In this document: positions 1 to 9,522 of the stretch, piece after piece | Layout of the letters: the number at the start of each line of letters is the position of its first letter | Numbering within the stretch: the stretch's first letter is position 1 | Source of the DNA: Hasllibacter sp. | GTDB taxonomy: Bacteria > Pseudomonadota > Alphaproteobacteria > Rhodobacterales > Rhodobacteraceae | Length of the DNA: 33,372 bases | Assembly (NCBI GenBank): GCA_028281405.1 | Contig: JANQKA010000297.1 | Span: 1 to 33,372 of the forward strand | Reading direction: 5' to 3' | Program-made: the position numbers and the translations under genes | Notes under the pieces: generated by a model | What the model saw: the letters and a program-made list of their open reading frames with translations, nothing else | Databases searched by the model: none | Told to the model about the DNA's origin: nothing

Positions 1-1670
1 CCTCCGAGGGCGGCCCCGAGAATATCGCCCAGGGACGACGCTCCCGAGTCGGTGGAACCATACTGTTCCACGGCCTCCTTCTCCTCGGCGATTTCGCGCG
101 CTTTGATGGACAGGGTCACGCGGCGGGATTTCGACTCGAATCCAACGACGCGGGCCTCCACCTTCTCGCCGACCTTGAAGCGGTCGGAACGCTGTTGATC
201 CCGGTCGCGGGAAAGGTCGGAGCGGCGGATGAAGCACTTCGTTCCCTCGAACTCCACCTCGATGCCGCCATCCGTGATCTCGGTGACCTCCGCGGTGACG
301 ACGTCTCCACGCTTGGCGCCGCCGGCCGGCGCGTCTCCACCGTCGCTGATCGCCTTGATCGAAAGCGAGATGCGCTCCTTCTCCACGTCCACTTCGGTGA
401 CCACGGCCCGCACGGTGTCTCCCTTTCGGAATTCGGCGATCGCGGCCTCGCCGCTGCCCTCCCAGGTGATGTCGGACAGGTGAACCATGCCGTCAATGTC
501 GCCGTCGAGGCCCACGAACAGGCCGAACTCGGTGATGTTCTTGACCTGGCCCTCGACATGGGTGCCGGGCGGATGGGTTTCGGAGAACACCTCCCACGGG
601 TTGCGCTGGGTCTGCTTGATGCCCAGGGACACGCGGCGCTTGGGGTCGTCGATGTCCAGCACCATGACGTCCACCTCCTGCGAGGTGGAGACGATCTTGC
701 CGGGATGGACGTTCTTCTTGGTCCAGGACATTTCGGAAATGTGGACCAGGCCCTCGATGCCCGGTTCCAACTCCACGAATGCTCCGTAGTCGGTGATGTT
801 GGTGACGCGGCCCCGGTGCACGGACTCCGTGGGGAACTTGGTGTGCACGGAGTCCCAGGGATCGTTCTCGAGCTGCTTCATGCCCAGCGAGATGCGGTGG
901 GTTTCCTTGTTGATCTTGACCACCTGCACCTTGACGGTATCGCCGATGCTGACGACTTCCGACGGGTGCTGGATGCGGCGCCAGGCCATGTCCGTCACGT
1001 GCAGCAGGCCGTCGACGCCTCCGAGGTCGATGAACGCCCCGTATTCGGTGATGTTCTTGACGACCCCTTCGGCCTCCTGCCCCTCGGTGAGGTTGGCGAT
1101 GACCTCGGCGCGCTGCTCGGCGCGGGATTCCTCGAGGATCGCGCGGCGGGACACCACGATGTTGCCCCGGCGACGATCCATCTTGAGGATCTGGAACGGC
1201 TGTTTGAGGCCCATCAGGGGCCCGGCGTCGCGCACCGGGCGCACGTCGACCTGCGAGCCGGGCAGGAAGGCGACCGCCCCGCCCAGATCGACGGTGAAGC
1301 CGCCTTTGACGCGGCCGAAGATGGCTCCGTCGACGCGGCCGTCCTCGGCGTGGGCCTTCTCGAGTTTGTCCCAGGCCTCCTCCCGGCGCGCCTTTTCGCG
1401 GCTGATCGAAGCCTCGCCGCGGGCGTTCTCCACGCGGTCCAAGAACACCTCGACCTCGTCGCCCACCATCACTTCGGGAGCGTCGCCCGGCTGCGCGAAT
1501 TCCTTGAGTTCGACGCGGCCCTCCATCTTGTAGCCGACATCGATGACGGCGTGGCCCGCCTCGATGGCGATGACCGTGCCTTTGACGACGGCCCCCTCGG
1601 AGGGCGTGCCGGATTCGAAGCTTTCGTTGAGGAGGGCTTCGAACTCCTCCATTGACGCGTTCTGAGCCAT
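1..1670 (-). CDS. rpsA: 30S ribosomal protein S1 (3' end beyond window)
   Basis: S1 binds mRNA on the 30S subunit and helps bring structured messages to the ribosome. The minus-strand reading frame runs unbroken from ATG at 1670 (start MAQNASMEEFEALL) to the left edge, about 556 codons. It contains a series of S1 (OB-fold) repeats, recognisable from motifs such as EGVVKNITEYGAFIDLGG, GRVTNITDYGAFVELEP and GQVKNITEFGLFVGLDG. The last visible residues (LGDILGAALG) resemble the usual alphaproteobacterial S1 C-terminus, so only a few codons are missing. AGGAT lies upstream of the start. A good promoter sits about 145 bp upstream, so the gene can be expressed apart from cmk, which precedes it. Order aroA-cmk-rpsA is typical of alphaproteobacteria. 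Confidence 0.96.
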   Translation of the reverse strand, partial: MAQNASMEEFEALLNESFESGTPSEGAVVKGTVIAIEAGHAVIDVGYKMEGRVELKEFAQPGDAPEVMVGDEVEVFLDRVENARGEASISREKARREEAWDKLEKAHAEDGRVDGAIFGRVKGGFTVDLGGAVAFLPGSQVDVRPVRDAGPLMGLKQPFQILKMDRRRGNIVVSRRAILEESRAEQRAEVIANLTEGQEAEGVVKNITEYGAFIDLGGVDGLLHVTDMAWRRIQHPSEVVSIGDTVKVQVVKINKETHRISLGMKQLENDPWDSVHTKFPTESVHRGRVTNITDYGAFVELEPGIEGLVHISEMSWTKKNVHPGKIVSTSQEVDVMVLDIDDPKRRVSLGIKQTQRNPWEVFSETHPPGTHVEGQVKNITEFGLFVGLDGDIDGMVHLSDITWEGSGEAAIAEFRKGDTVRAVVTEVDVEKERISLSIKAISDGGDAPAGGAKRGDVVTAEVTEITDGGIEVEFEGTKCFIRRSDLSRDRDQQRSDRFKVGEKVEARVVGFESKSRRVTLSIKAREIAEEKEAVEQYGSTDSGASSLGDILGAALG

Positions 1671-2007
1671 GTGGCTGTCTGATCCTATCTGTGCGTGATT
1701 CGGGCCGGGCGGTTGTCTCCGCCGGTCTTTGGGATTGAGATCGCGGCCGCGGCCGTCACCGCGCGGTCGGACGAACCCCGATCCGCCCGGTCAACCCGCG
1801 CCGCGCCGCGGCGAAAGTATATCCGCCCCCGACGCGGGCGGCAAGGGACGCCGCGGTCGGCGTTGCCGCGGCCGGCGTTGCCGCGGTCTGTTGTGGTGGT
1901 GGGGACGCGCCCCGCCCGGAACACCGCGACCGGCGGAATTCGGACGGTGCCGGCCGCGGGTTCGCCTTGTGCCGCCGACGGGCGCCCGCGCGGCCCGACG
2001 GGGACGT
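1671..2007. other. cmk-rpsA intergenic spacer
   Basis: This 337-base gap holds no convincing gene. It contains the rpsA promoter described separately. On the minus strand it also has two adjacent near-identical 14-15-mers, CCGCGGCAACGCCG, between about 1850 and 1890. Reading frames crossing it are arginine- and proline-rich, as expected from GC-rich non-coding DNA. Confidence 0.6.
1816..1844 (-). promoter_or_regulatory. Predicted sigma70 promoter for rpsA
   Basis: On the minus strand a -35 element TTGCCG (1844-1839) is followed, after exactly 17 bases, by a -10 element TATACT (1821-1816). Transcription would start near 1809 and give a leader of roughly 140 nt before rpsA. It is the best promoter match in this GC-rich gap. 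Assigning it to rpsA is inference from position and strand. Confidence 0.6.
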
Positions 2008-2634
2008 TCAAACCCGCCCCGACTCGGATTCGAGAGCCCGCTCGACCTCGGCCGCGGCGGACTCGATGGCGGCCTCGACCGTCAATTCGGTGGTGTCGAG
2101 AAGAACCGCGTCTCCGGCCGCGGCCATCGGGGATGTCTCGCGCCCGGAATCCCTCGAGTCGCGCCTCGCCAGATCGGCGCGAACCTGCTCCAGCGACAGG
2201 AGCGACCCGTTCGCTGCCAATTCCGCGTGCCGCCTCCGGGCCCGCTCGGCGTCGTCGGCGGTGACGAAAATCTTCACGTCCGCATCCGGGCAGATCACCG
2301 TGCCGATGTCGCGCCCGTCCAGGATCGCTCCGCCGTCGCGCCGAGCGAAATCCCTTTGGAACCGCAGCAGCGCCTCGCGCACCGCCGGCATGGCCGCGAC
2401 CCTGCTGGCTTGTTGCCCCGCCTCCGCCGTGCGGAGGTCGTCGCGCTCCAGATCCGCCTCGGTGAGGTTCCGCGCGGCGACCGGGGGGACGATTCCCGCG
2501 GCGGACTTGGCCCCCACCGCCCGGTAGAGGAGGCCGGTGTCGAGATACGCGAACCCGAAACGCTCCGCCAAGGCGCGGCAGATCGTTCCCTTGCCGGCGG
2601 ACGCCGGGCCGTCGACGGCCACGCAGAACCTCAT
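2008..2634 (-). CDS. cmk: Cytidylate (CMP/dCMP) kinase
   Basis: This cytoplasmic enzyme phosphorylates CMP and dCMP with ATP in pyrimidine nucleotide salvage and synthesis. The 208-residue protein starts [17 protein letters not shown], which is the Cmk P-loop, and carries the family motif [19 protein letters not shown] in the middle. Its length is close to the family norm of about 210-230. The start at 2634 overlaps the stop of the upstream GFA-family gene as ATGA, which implies translational coupling. A longer in-frame extension exists but has no Cmk homology. The gene lies between aroA and rpsA, its usual alphaproteobacterial position. Confidence 0.95.
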   Translation of the reverse strand: MRFCVAVDGPASAGKGTICRALAERFGFAYLDTGLLYRAVGAKSAAGIVPPVAARNLTEADLERDDLRTAEAGQQASRVAAMPAVREALLRFQRDFARRDGGAILDGRDIGTVICPDADVKIFVTADDAERARRRHAELAANGSLLSLEQVRADLARRDSRDSGRETSPMAAAGDAVLLDTTELTVEAAIESAAAEVERALESESGRV

Positions 2635-3038
2635 TCGGGAACCCGCGTGGTCAGATCGGGGTCGTGGGCGTCGGCCCGCGGCAATCCGTCGGCGATCTCG
2701 TAGTAGCCGCCCTTGTCCGCCACGAATATGTGACCGGCGAGGCGCAGGTCGGGCGGTTCGGAATCCAGGGTTCCGGCCATAATCGAAAGGTGCGTCCCGG
2801 GACCGTCCCAGAACAGGTTGGAGCCGCAGACGCGGCAAAACCCCCGACGGGCCTCCTCCGAGGAATCGAACCACGCGACCTCGCCGGTGACCTCGATCTC
2901 GTCGCGCCGCGCGGAGGTGGCGGAGACGTGGTGGCCCGAGGTTTTCCGGCATTGCCGGCAGTGGCAGGCGATCACCGGTCGGAGGGCCCCCGACACCCGG
3001 TACCTGACCTTGCCGCAAAGACATCCGCCTTCGATCAT
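2631..3038 (-). CDS. GFA-family zinc-binding protein
   Basis: This is a 135-residue protein of the GFA (glutathione-dependent formaldehyde-activating enzyme-like, CENP-V) fold. Zinc-ligand motifs are visible in order: GCLCGKVRY at the N-terminus, [11 protein letters not shown] around residue 30, and [16 protein letters not shown] around residue 70. The family includes glutathione-dependent formaldehyde-activating enzyme, but most members have no proven substrate, so no activity is assigned. The start at 3038 is preferred over an upstream in-frame start at 3122 because GGAG lies 9 nt before it and the protein then has family length. Its stop overlaps the cmk start (ATGA). A GFA gene between aroA and cmk is an insertion into a normally compact cluster. 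Confidence 0.88.
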   Translation of the reverse strand: MIEGGCLCGKVRYRVSGALRPVIACHCRQCRKTSGHHVSATSARRDEIEVTGEVAWFDSSEEARRGFCRVCGSNLFWDGPGTHLSIMAGTLDSEPPDLRLAGHIFVADKGGYYEIADGLPRADAHDPDLTTRVPE

Positions 3039-3183
3039 GATGAAACGCTCCAGCTCCTGGTCGGCGCGCGCGGCCTCGAACCCGGTGGATCGGCGTTTGC
3101 CCGCGAATCGGACGCGGTTCAACCCGACGCGGAACCCCGGGCGGGCCGCGCGGGCGGTTCGGCGGATGCGCGCCGCGGCGGGA

Positions 3184-4527
3184 TCATCCGCGGCGGAGAA
3201 CGCCCCCCAGTCCCGTCACGAGGCTTTCGAACGCCGGAAAGGACGTCGCGATCGGGCCGGCGTCGTCGACGGTCACGGGGGACCGGGACGCGAAGCCGAG
3301 GCAAAGGAACGACATGGCGATCCGGTGATCGAGGAACGACCGGCATGTCGCGCCGCCGGGAACCCCGAGGGGGCCCGACCCGTCGACGGTCATGGTGTCC
3401 TCGTCGTCCTCCACGTTCACGCCGCAGGCGCGCAGGCCCTCGGCCATGGCGGCGATCCGGTCGCTTTCCTTCACGCGCAACTCCCCGACGCCGCGCATGA
3501 CCGTGCGCCCTTCCGCGCAGGCGGCGACAACCGCCAGTATGGGGAATTCGTCGATCATCGAGGCCGCGCGCTCCGGCGGCACCTCGACCCCCTTCATGGA
3601 CTCCGAGAACCGCGCGCGCAGGTCCGCCACGGGTTCGCCGCCTTCGGTCCTTTCGTTTTCGAACGACAGGTCGGCGCCCATTTCCATGAGCGTCGCGAAG
3701 AGTCCCGCGCGCGTCGGATTGAGACCGACGCCCGGCGCGGTCACCTCGGAACCCTCGGCGATCAGCGCGGCGCAGACCGGAAAGGCCGCCGACGACGGAT
3801 CCCGGGGAACCGCGACGGCGCGGGGCTCGAGCTCGGCGTGGCCGCCCAGGGTGATCACCCGGCGGCCGTTCTCCTCGCCGACCTCGACGCTGGCGCCGAA
3901 CCCGGAGAGCATCCGCTCGGTGTGGTCGCGCGTGGGCTCCTTCTCCACCACCACCGTTTCTCCCGGCGCGTTGAGTCCCGCGAGCAGCACCGCCGACTTC
4001 ACCTGCGCCGAGGGCACCGGCACCTCGTAGCGGACGGGCACGGGGTCGGCCGCGCCCACCACGGTCATGGGCAGACGGCCGCCGCGCCTCCCGTGGGTCC
4101 GCGCTCCGAAAAGCGCGAGCGGGTCCGTCACCCGGGCCATGGGACGGCCGTTCAGGGATTCGTCGCCGGTGAACGTCGCGGTCAGGTCGGTGGTGGCCAT
4201 CGCTCCCATGATCAGCCGGGCCCCGGTGCCGGAATTGCCGCAGTCGATCACCCTGTCGGGCTCCATGAATCCGCCCACGCCGACGCCGTCCACCGTCCAA
4301 TGTCCGTCGCCGAGCCGCTCCAGGGTCGCGCCGAACGCCCGCATCGCCTCCCCGGTGTCAAGGACGTCGCGGCCCTCCAACAGACCGGTCACCTCGGTCC
4401 TGCCGACCGACAGAGCGCCGAGAATCAGCGAACGGTGCGAGATCGATTTGTCGCCGGGCACCTCGGCCGCGCCGGTCAGGGTGGATTTCTCCGCGGTCAG
4501 CGGCCGCGGCTCTCCATGGGCGCCCAT
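3184..4527 (-). CDS. aroA: 3-phosphoshikimate 1-carboxyvinyltransferase (EPSP synthase)
   Basis: AroA joins phosphoenolpyruvate to shikimate-3-phosphate in the sixth step of the shikimate pathway. The 447-residue protein has [16 protein letters not shown] near the N-terminus, [17 protein letters not shown] and [14 protein letters not shown] in the middle, and [14 protein letters not shown] near the end. These blocks match the class of the Agrobacterium CP4 enzyme. The phosphoenolpyruvate loop reads GNSGTGAR, with glycine where CP4 has the alanine linked to glyphosate tolerance. ATG at 4527 is chosen because AGAAAGG lies 6 nt upstream. For the next ATG upstream (4533) that sequence would abut the start. 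The gene is 145 nt from the GFA gene and 64 nt after trmB. Confidence 0.95.
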   Translation of the reverse strand: MGAHGEPRPLTAEKSTLTGAAEVPGDKSISHRSLILGALSVGRTEVTGLLEGRDVLDTGEAMRAFGATLERLGDGHWTVDGVGVGGFMEPDRVIDCGNSGTGARLIMGAMATTDLTATFTGDESLNGRPMARVTDPLALFGARTHGRRGGRLPMTVVGAADPVPVRYEVPVPSAQVKSAVLLAGLNAPGETVVVEKEPTRDHTERMLSGFGASVEVGEENGRRVITLGGHAELEPRAVAVPRDPSSAAFPVCAALIAEGSEVTAPGVGLNPTRAGLFATLMEMGADLSFENERTEGGEPVADLRARFSESMKGVEVPPERAASMIDEFPILAVVAACAEGRTVMRGVGELRVKESDRIAAMAEGLRACGVNVEDDEDTMTVDGSGPLGVPGGATCRSFLDHRIAMSFLCLGFASRSPVTVDDAGPIATSFPAFESLVTGLGGVLRRG

Positions 4528-4591
4528 TCGCATCCTTTCTTGGCTTCGCCGCGGACATACCGCGCCGGGTGGATCGATCACAGCCGAATCA

Positions 4592-5335
4592 TCACGGCCG
4601 CAGGAAGGTCAGATAGTGGGGAGTCCTTCCCTCCCTCAACGCCTTCAGCTCGTAGCGGGTGGGAATCCAATCGGTCCACGGCTCGCGCCAGTCCGCCGGG
4701 CGTTCCGCGGTCCAGCGGAATCCCGCCTTTGAAACCTCGGAGAGCGCCTGCCGGACATAGTCGCCGATATCCGTGGCCAAGCGGAATTCGCCTCCCGGGG
4801 CCATGACCCGGCGCAGCGGTCCGAGATGCCCGGGGGTGACGAACCGCCTGCGGTGGTGCCGCGCCTTCGGCCACGGATCGGGATAGAGCAGAAAAGCCTT
4901 CTCCACCGACCCTTCGGGCAGCACGTCCATCAGATCCCTCGCGTCCCCCGCGTGCACCCGCGCGTTCCCGAGGCCGGCGGCCACGATCTTGCCCAGACAG
5001 GCCGCGACCCCGTTGACGAAGGGTTCGGCCCCGATGATTCCCACGCCGGGGTTCGACATGGCCTGGTGCGCCAGATGCTCGCCCGAGCCGAAGCCGATTT
5101 CGATCCACAGGGGCCTGCCGCCGAAGAGGCCGCGGACATCCAGCGGCTCCCGTCCGGGGTTCGCCCCGCGGGTAACCGGGCCGGGCGAATACTCCGGCAG
5201 GCGATCGAGGCTCCGCCTTTGGGAGGGCTTCAGCTTCTTGCCTTTGGTGCGCCCGTAAAAATTGCGCCAACCGGCCTCTCCGGCGTCCCGGGTCATGGCG
5301 CGCGGGTCAGCCGCCGGGCGCGCCCGGTTCGACAC
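4592..5335 (-). CDS. trmB: tRNA (guanine-N7)-methyltransferase
   Basis: TrmB uses S-adenosylmethionine to methylate G46 of tRNA. The 247-residue protein shows the SAM-binding motif [11 protein letters not shown], then [11 protein letters not shown], the hallmark [17 protein letters not shown], and the C-terminal [12 protein letters not shown]. The start is a GTG at 5335, 18 nt after the metK stop, with a purine-rich GGGGA upstream. ATG at 5296 ([10 protein letters not shown]) is the alternative, with a poorer ribosome-binding site. Close spacing after metK suggests one transcript, which would place the methyltransferase with the enzyme that makes its cofactor. Confidence 0.93.
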   Translation of the reverse strand: MSNRARPAADPRAMTRDAGEAGWRNFYGRTKGKKLKPSQRRSLDRLPEYSPGPVTRGANPGREPLDVRGLFGGRPLWIEIGFGSGEHLAHQAMSNPGVGIIGAEPFVNGVAACLGKIVAAGLGNARVHAGDARDLMDVLPEGSVEKAFLLYPDPWPKARHHRRRFVTPGHLGPLRRVMAPGGEFRLATDIGDYVRQALSEVSKAGFRWTAERPADWREPWTDWIPTRYELKALREGRTPHYLTFLRP

Positions 5336-5353
5336 CGAGCGGTCCCCGGGGAA

Positions 5354-6520
5354 TCACAGGGCGGATTCGAGCGCGCCCGCGAGGTCCGCGCGTTCCCACG
5401 AAAACCCGCCGTCCGCGTCCGGCGAACGGCCGAAATGGCCATAGGCGGCGGTGCGCCGGTAGATCGGGCGGTTCAAACCAAGATGCTCGCGGATGCCTCG
5501 CGGCGAGAGATCCATCACCTTGCCGATCGCCTTCTCGATGGCCGCGCCGTCGACACGGCCCGTGCCGTGGGTGTCGCAGTAGACGGACAGCGGCTTGGAC
5601 ACGCCGATGGCGTAGGACAATTGGATGGTGCAGCGCCGCGCCAGGCCCGCCGAAACGACGTTCTTCGCGAGGTAGCGCGCCGCGTAGGCGGCGGACCGGT
5701 CCACCTTGGTCGGATCCTTGCCGGAGAAGGCGCCGCCGCCGTGGGGCGCCGCGCCGCCGTAGGTGTCCACGATGATTTTCCGGCCCGTCAGTCCCGCGTC
5801 GCCGTCCGGCCCGCCGATCACGAATTTGCCCGTGGGATTCACCCACCACTCGGTGTTTCCGGTCAGCCACCCGTCGGGCAATTCGCCGCGGATGTGTGGT
5901 TCCACGATGCCGCGCACGTCGCCGGAGGTCAGGGATTCGTCGAGATGCTGGGTGGACAGGACCACGGAGGTCACCTCGACGGGCTTGCCGTCGGCGTAGC
6001 GCACCGTCAGCTGCGACTTGGCGTCGGGACCGAGCTCCGGCCGCTCGCCCGATTTGCGGACCTCGGCGAGTTTCATGAGGATTCGGTGCGCGTAGTGGAT
6101 CGGCGCGGGCATCAGGTCCGCGGTCTCGTCGACGGCGTATCCGAACATGATGCCCTGGTCGCCCGCGCCCTCGTCCTTGGAACCGGAGGCGTCGACGCCG
6201 CCGGCGATGTCCCCGGACTGGTCGTGCAGGTAGTTGTGAACGTCCATCTTCTCCCAGTGGAAGCCGTCCTGCTCGTAGCCGATATCCCTCACGCACCCCC
6301 GGGCTATCTCCTCGACGCGCCGGGTCACGTCGCCGGGACCGCGCACCTCGCCGCCGATGACGACGCGGTTCGTCGTCGCGAACACCTCGCAGGCCACCCG
6401 GGCCTCCGGCTCCTCCGCCAGAAAGGCGTCCAGAACCGAGTCGGAAATCTGATCGCAGATCTTGTCCGGGTGTCCCTCGGACACGGATTCCGAGGTGAAG
6501 ATGTAGTCCTTGCGGGTCAT
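5354..6520 (-). CDS. metK: S-adenosylmethionine synthetase
   Basis: MetK makes S-adenosylmethionine from methionine and ATP. The 388-residue protein begins [20 protein letters not shown] and contains the two family signatures, [13 protein letters not shown] and [19 protein letters not shown]. An in-frame ATG five codons upstream (6535) exists. ATG at 6520 is preferred because GGAG sits 9 nt before it, and that GGAG is exactly the segment sequestered by the predicted SAM/SAH riboswitch immediately upstream. The gene lies between lnt and trmB, 90 nt downstream of the lnt stop. Expression is probably repressed when SAM is abundant. Confidence 0.96.
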   Translation of the reverse strand: MTRKDYIFTSESVSEGHPDKICDQISDSVLDAFLAEEPEARVACEVFATTNRVVIGGEVRGPGDVTRRVEEIARGCVRDIGYEQDGFHWEKMDVHNYLHDQSGDIAGGVDASGSKDEGAGDQGIMFGYAVDETADLMPAPIHYAHRILMKLAEVRKSGERPELGPDAKSQLTVRYADGKPVEVTSVVLSTQHLDESLTSGDVRGIVEPHIRGELPDGWLTGNTEWWVNPTGKFVIGGPDGDAGLTGRKIIVDTYGGAAPHGGGAFSGKDPTKVDRSAAYAARYLAKNVVSAGLARRCTIQLSYAIGVSKPLSVYCDTHGTGRVDGAAIEKAIGKVMDLSPRGIREHLGLNRPIYRRTAAYGHFGRSPDADGGFSWERADLAGALESAL

Positions 6521-6528
6521 TTGGATGC

Positions 6529-6570
6529 GCTCCATTCGGTGCCGCCGTCACGCCAGGAAGCCGTTGTGAC
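6529..6570 (-). promoter_or_regulatory. SAM/SAH riboswitch overlapping the metK ribosome-binding site
   Basis: On the minus strand GTCAC (6570-6566) can pair with GTGAC (6551-6547) to form a 5-bp stem. The loop AACGGCTTCCTGGC carries TTCC, which can pair with the metK Shine-Dalgarno GGAG (6533-6530) to make an H-type pseudoknot. From memory, the core GTCACAACGGCTTCC followed by TGGCGTGAC and a downstream GGAGC matches the SAM/SAH riboswitch family (Rfam RF01727) described upstream of metK in Rhodobacterales. Ligand binding would hide the ribosome-binding site and lower MetK synthesis. The sequence match is very strong. Function is inferred from the family. Confidence 0.9.
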
Positions 6571-6610
6571 AGCCGATCGCGGGGGGCGGTAAACCCGCCG
6601 CGCCACGGGG

Positions 6611-8095
6611 TCAATCCACTACCGGGCCGTCGAAGGATCCGCGCCGCGGCCGCCGCCGCCGCGCCGCCGCCAATCCCAACAAGGCGAGCGCGAGCAGAAG
6701 GGCGACGGGCGCGTCTCCCGTCCGGGCGTAGGGCGTCGGAGGCAGGGGATCGGGCAGCCGGACGTCGATGACGCCTCGAATCCCCAGGTCGAGCCGGTCG
6801 ATGAGGCGCCCGGCGGGATCGATCGCCGCGCTTATGCCGGTGTTCGCCGCCCTGAGCGCGGGCAAGCCCTGCTCGATGGCGCGGAACCGGACCTGGGCGA
6901 GATGCTGCTGCGGGCCGGACACGGTGCCGAACCAGGCGTCGTTGGTGATCTGCAGCAGCCAATCCGGACGTCCGTCCGCGCGCAGGTTCTGAGGAAAGAT
7001 GGCCTCGTAGCAGATCGTCGGCAGCACCTTTCCCAACCGCGGGCCGAGGTCGATGATCAGCGGCCCTTCACCCTGGTCGAAGTCGGCGATGTTCTCCGCC
7101 AGGCCGTCGAGCCCGAGCAGGTCGCCGAAGGGAATGTATTCCCCGAACGGCACGAGATGGTGCTTGCGGTAGGAGGCGAGGATGTCCGCGTTCCGGTCGA
7201 TCACCAGAAGGCCGTTGGACCAGCCGGCGCCGCCCCTGATGTTCGCGCCCGTCACCAGGGGTGGACCGCCCACGGCCCCCGCGACGTCGCGGCGGACGTC
7301 CGCGTCGGCCTCGATGTCGTAGGGCACGGCCGTCTCGGGCCAAATCACGAGATCGGCGCCGGAATCGCGCGAGAGATCCTTCAATATCCCATACCATCTC
7401 GCGATATGGTTGCGGCTCCACTTCAGCCGCTGCGGAATGTTGGGCTGGACCAGCCTGACCAGCGGAGCGCCGTCGCCGGCGGTGGATGCCGGAGCCGGGC
7501 GCAGAAGCGGAGCCGCCGCCAAAAGGACGGCGGGAAGGCAGGCCGCCGCCAAGCGGACCGCTCCGCGCCGGCGCTGGCTCCAAGGCAGGGCCACGGCGAT
7601 GACGGTCAGGAAGGTCAGGCCGTGCGGCCCGGCGAACGCCGCGAGTTGGGCCTGGGGCAAATCCAACCAGAGATAGGCGGGCAGGGCCCACGGAAGTCCG
7701 GTGAACAGGTAGGCCCGCGCCAGTTCCGCGGTGGACAGGGCGACGGCGAAGCCCAAGGCGCCGCCGAGCCGCGCGCCGACGTGCGCCGCCACGCCCCAGA
7801 ACAGCGCCAGTCCGCCCGCGAGCCCCCCCAGCGCGAAAGGCGCCAGCCAGCCGTGCGTTTCGACGTCCACCTGAAAAGGCTCGAGAATCCACAGGAGCGT
7901 GACCGTGAAGTAGGCGGAGCCGAGAATCCAACCTTTGAGGAAAGTCGCGCGTCCCCCGGGCACCCAGATCACGGCCGCCGCGAGCGCGGGCAGCGCCGCG
8001 TAAGGCATCTCGAATGGCGCGTGGCCGAGGGCCATCGCCGCGCCGAGCGCCGCCGCGCCCGAAACCGCGCCGGCCAGCGCGATCGCCGGCTTCAT
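6611..8095 (-). CDS. lnt: Apolipoprotein N-acyltransferase
   Basis: Lnt adds the third acyl chain to the N-terminal cysteine of lipoproteins at the inner membrane. The 494-residue protein has about six hydrophobic segments in residues 5-200, a periplasmic nitrilase domain from about 210 to 450, and a final membrane helix near 463-478. The Glu-Lys-Cys catalytic triad is visible as E254 (IWPETAVPYD), K311 (SYRKHHLVPFGEYIP) and C362 (LPTICYEAIFP). ATG at 8095 overlaps the corC stop (ATGA). The upstream in-frame extension is only shadow of corC. corC-lnt-metK is a conserved alphaproteobacterial order. Confidence 0.95.
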   Translation of the reverse strand: MKPAIALAGAVSGAAALGAAMALGHAPFEMPYAALPALAAAVIWVPGGRATFLKGWILGSAYFTVTLLWILEPFQVDVETHGWLAPFALGGLAGGLALFWGVAAHVGARLGGALGFAVALSTAELARAYLFTGLPWALPAYLWLDLPQAQLAAFAGPHGLTFLTVIAVALPWSQRRRGAVRLAAACLPAVLLAAAPLLRPAPASTAGDGAPLVRLVQPNIPQRLKWSRNHIARWYGILKDLSRDSGADLVIWPETAVPYDIEADADVRRDVAGAVGGPPLVTGANIRGGAGWSNGLLVIDRNADILASYRKHHLVPFGEYIPFGDLLGLDGLAENIADFDQGEGPLIIDLGPRLGKVLPTICYEAIFPQNLRADGRPDWLLQITNDAWFGTVSGPQQHLAQVRFRAIEQGLPALRAANTGISAAIDPAGRLIDRLDLGIRGVIDVRLPDPLPPTPYARTGDAPVALLLALALLGLAAARRRRPRRGSFDGPVVD

Positions 8096-9006
8096 TCCGG
8101 TTCCCCCGGGCCGGTTGAGGCGCGCGCGGCGTCGGCGAATTTGACCCGCAACCTCTTCACCCGGCGGGGGTCGGCCTCCAAGACTTCGAATTCCGCGCCC
8201 GACGGGTGCCGCACCATCTGTCCCCTGGCGGGCACGCAACCCGCGGTCATGAACACGAGACCTCCCAGGGTGTCGACCTCCTCCTCATCCTCGGGCTCCG
8301 CGAGTTTGAAACCGGTTTCGGCCTCGAATTCGTCCAGCGGAGCGCGGGCGTCGGCGAGGTAGACGCCCGGCTTTTCCAGGGCCCAGAGGTCGCCTTCGTC
8401 CTCGTCGTGCTCGTCCAGGATCTGTCCAACCACCGTCTCGATCAGATCCTCGATCGTCACGAGGCCGTCCACGCCGCCGTATTCGTCGATAACCAAAGCC
8501 ATGTGCTTTCGTTCGTTCCGCATCTTCGTCAACAGGACGTCGATTCCCATCGACGGCGGCGCGTAGATCAGCGGCCGGATCAGGTCGTCCAGCGAAAATC
8601 CCGCCCCGTCGCCATTGAATCCGTGCTTCAGGGCGAGATCCTTCAGGTGCACGAAACCCAGTGGAGAATCGAGCGTGCCTTTGTAAACCGGCAGGCGCGT
8701 GAGGCCGCTTTCGCGGAACTTGGCCACCAGCTCGTCGCGGGCCAGATCCCCGGGCACCGAGACGATTTCGGCTTTTGGGATCGCCACGTCCTCGATGCTC
8801 AACCGACCAAGGTTGGCCAATCCGGACGCCCCGACGGGGGTCCGCGAAGGCGCCCCCCCGGCGTCCTCATGATCGCCCTTGGAAATCGCGCCGAGAATCC
8901 GCGCGAAAACGCCGTCGCGCCGGTCGGTCGATCCATTCGTGCAGGTCGCGTCCCCCGCTTGCGGCGCGCCACGCGCCGCGCCGGAGGAGCCTTCGTCTTC
9001 GCCCAT
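8092..9006 (-). CDS. corC: CorC/HlyC-type CBS-domain protein
   Basis: This is a soluble 304-residue protein with an N-terminal low-complexity stretch, tandem CBS domains (about residues 75-195, with [20 protein letters not shown] and [20 protein letters not shown]) and a C-terminal CorC/HlyC domain (about 215-290). Family members act with magnesium/cobalt transport or in membrane maintenance. In alphaproteobacteria the gene is usually found between ybeY and lnt, as here. The exact role is not proven. ATG at 9006 lies 42 nt after ybeY, with GAGG close to the start (weak spacing). The 3' end overlaps lnt as ATGA, so the two products are probably made together. Confidence 0.9.
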   Translation of the reverse strand: MGEDEGSSGAARGAPQAGDATCTNGSTDRRDGVFARILGAISKGDHEDAGGAPSRTPVGASGLANLGRLSIEDVAIPKAEIVSVPGDLARDELVAKFRESGLTRLPVYKGTLDSPLGFVHLKDLALKHGFNGDGAGFSLDDLIRPLIYAPPSMGIDVLLTKMRNERKHMALVIDEYGGVDGLVTIEDLIETVVGQILDEHDEDEGDLWALEKPGVYLADARAPLDEFEAETGFKLAEPEDEEEVDTLGGLVFMTAGCVPARGQMVRHPSGAEFEVLEADPRRVKRLRVKFADAARASTGPGEPE

Positions 9007-9048
9007 GTCCTCGATCCGTATCGCGGGGGCAGTAACCGCTCAACGGCA

Positions 9049-9522
9049 TTATAGTTTGGAAATGCCCAGGTCCGCAAGTATTTCCTTCTCGATCCTCTCC
9101 ATCAAGGCCGCGTCGCCGTCCCGGCCGTGGTCGTATCCCAAGCAGTGAAGCAGGCCGTGAACGACGAGGTGGGCCGCGTGGGCGTCCAAGGTTTTGCCCT
9201 CATCCCGCGCCTCCCGCGCGCAGGTTTCGTAGGCGATGGCGATGTCGCCGAGCTCCTCGTCGCCCGGCCCGGGCCTTTCCGGAAATTCGCCGTCCGCCTC
9301 CGCGGCGCGGTTCCGGGACGGCCACGAGAGCACGTTGGTAGGTACTGGGCGGCCCCGGAATTCTGCGTTCAGGGCAGCGATCCGCGCGTCGTCGCAGGCG
9401 AGGATGGCGACGTTTCCATCAATCTCCAGACGCGACAATGCCGTCTCCACGACGCGTTCGGCCAACTCCCCGAACCCGGTTCCCCGCCATAGGCCGCTCT
9501 CGATGAGGATGTCCGCGCTCAT
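9049..9522 (-). CDS. ybeY: Endoribonuclease YbeY, 16S rRNA maturation factor
   Basis: YbeY is a metal-dependent RNase involved in 16S rRNA 3'-end maturation and ribosome quality control. The 157-residue protein carries NVLSWPS in the middle and the zinc motif HGLLHCLGYDH, with histidines near 122, 126 and 132 in the family's H-x3-H-x5-H pattern. ATG at 9522 overlaps the stop of the upstream rhomboid-like gene as ATGA. A much longer open frame continues upstream but only mirrors other genes. The neighbouring corC agrees with the conserved ybeY-corC-lnt arrangement. Confidence 0.94.
   Translation of the reverse strand: MSADILIESGLWRGTGFGELAERVVETALSRLEIDGNVAILACDDARIAALNAEFRGRPVPTNVLSWPSRNRAAEADGEFPERPGPGDEELGDIAIAYETCAREARDEGKTLDAHAAHLVVHGLLHCLGYDHGRDGDAALMERIEKEILADLGISKL

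Noticed and set aside
195-1655. Long plus-strand frame of 486 codons opposite rpsA
   Set aside because: It is the antisense shadow of the S1 coding sequence and has no independent start signal or protein character.
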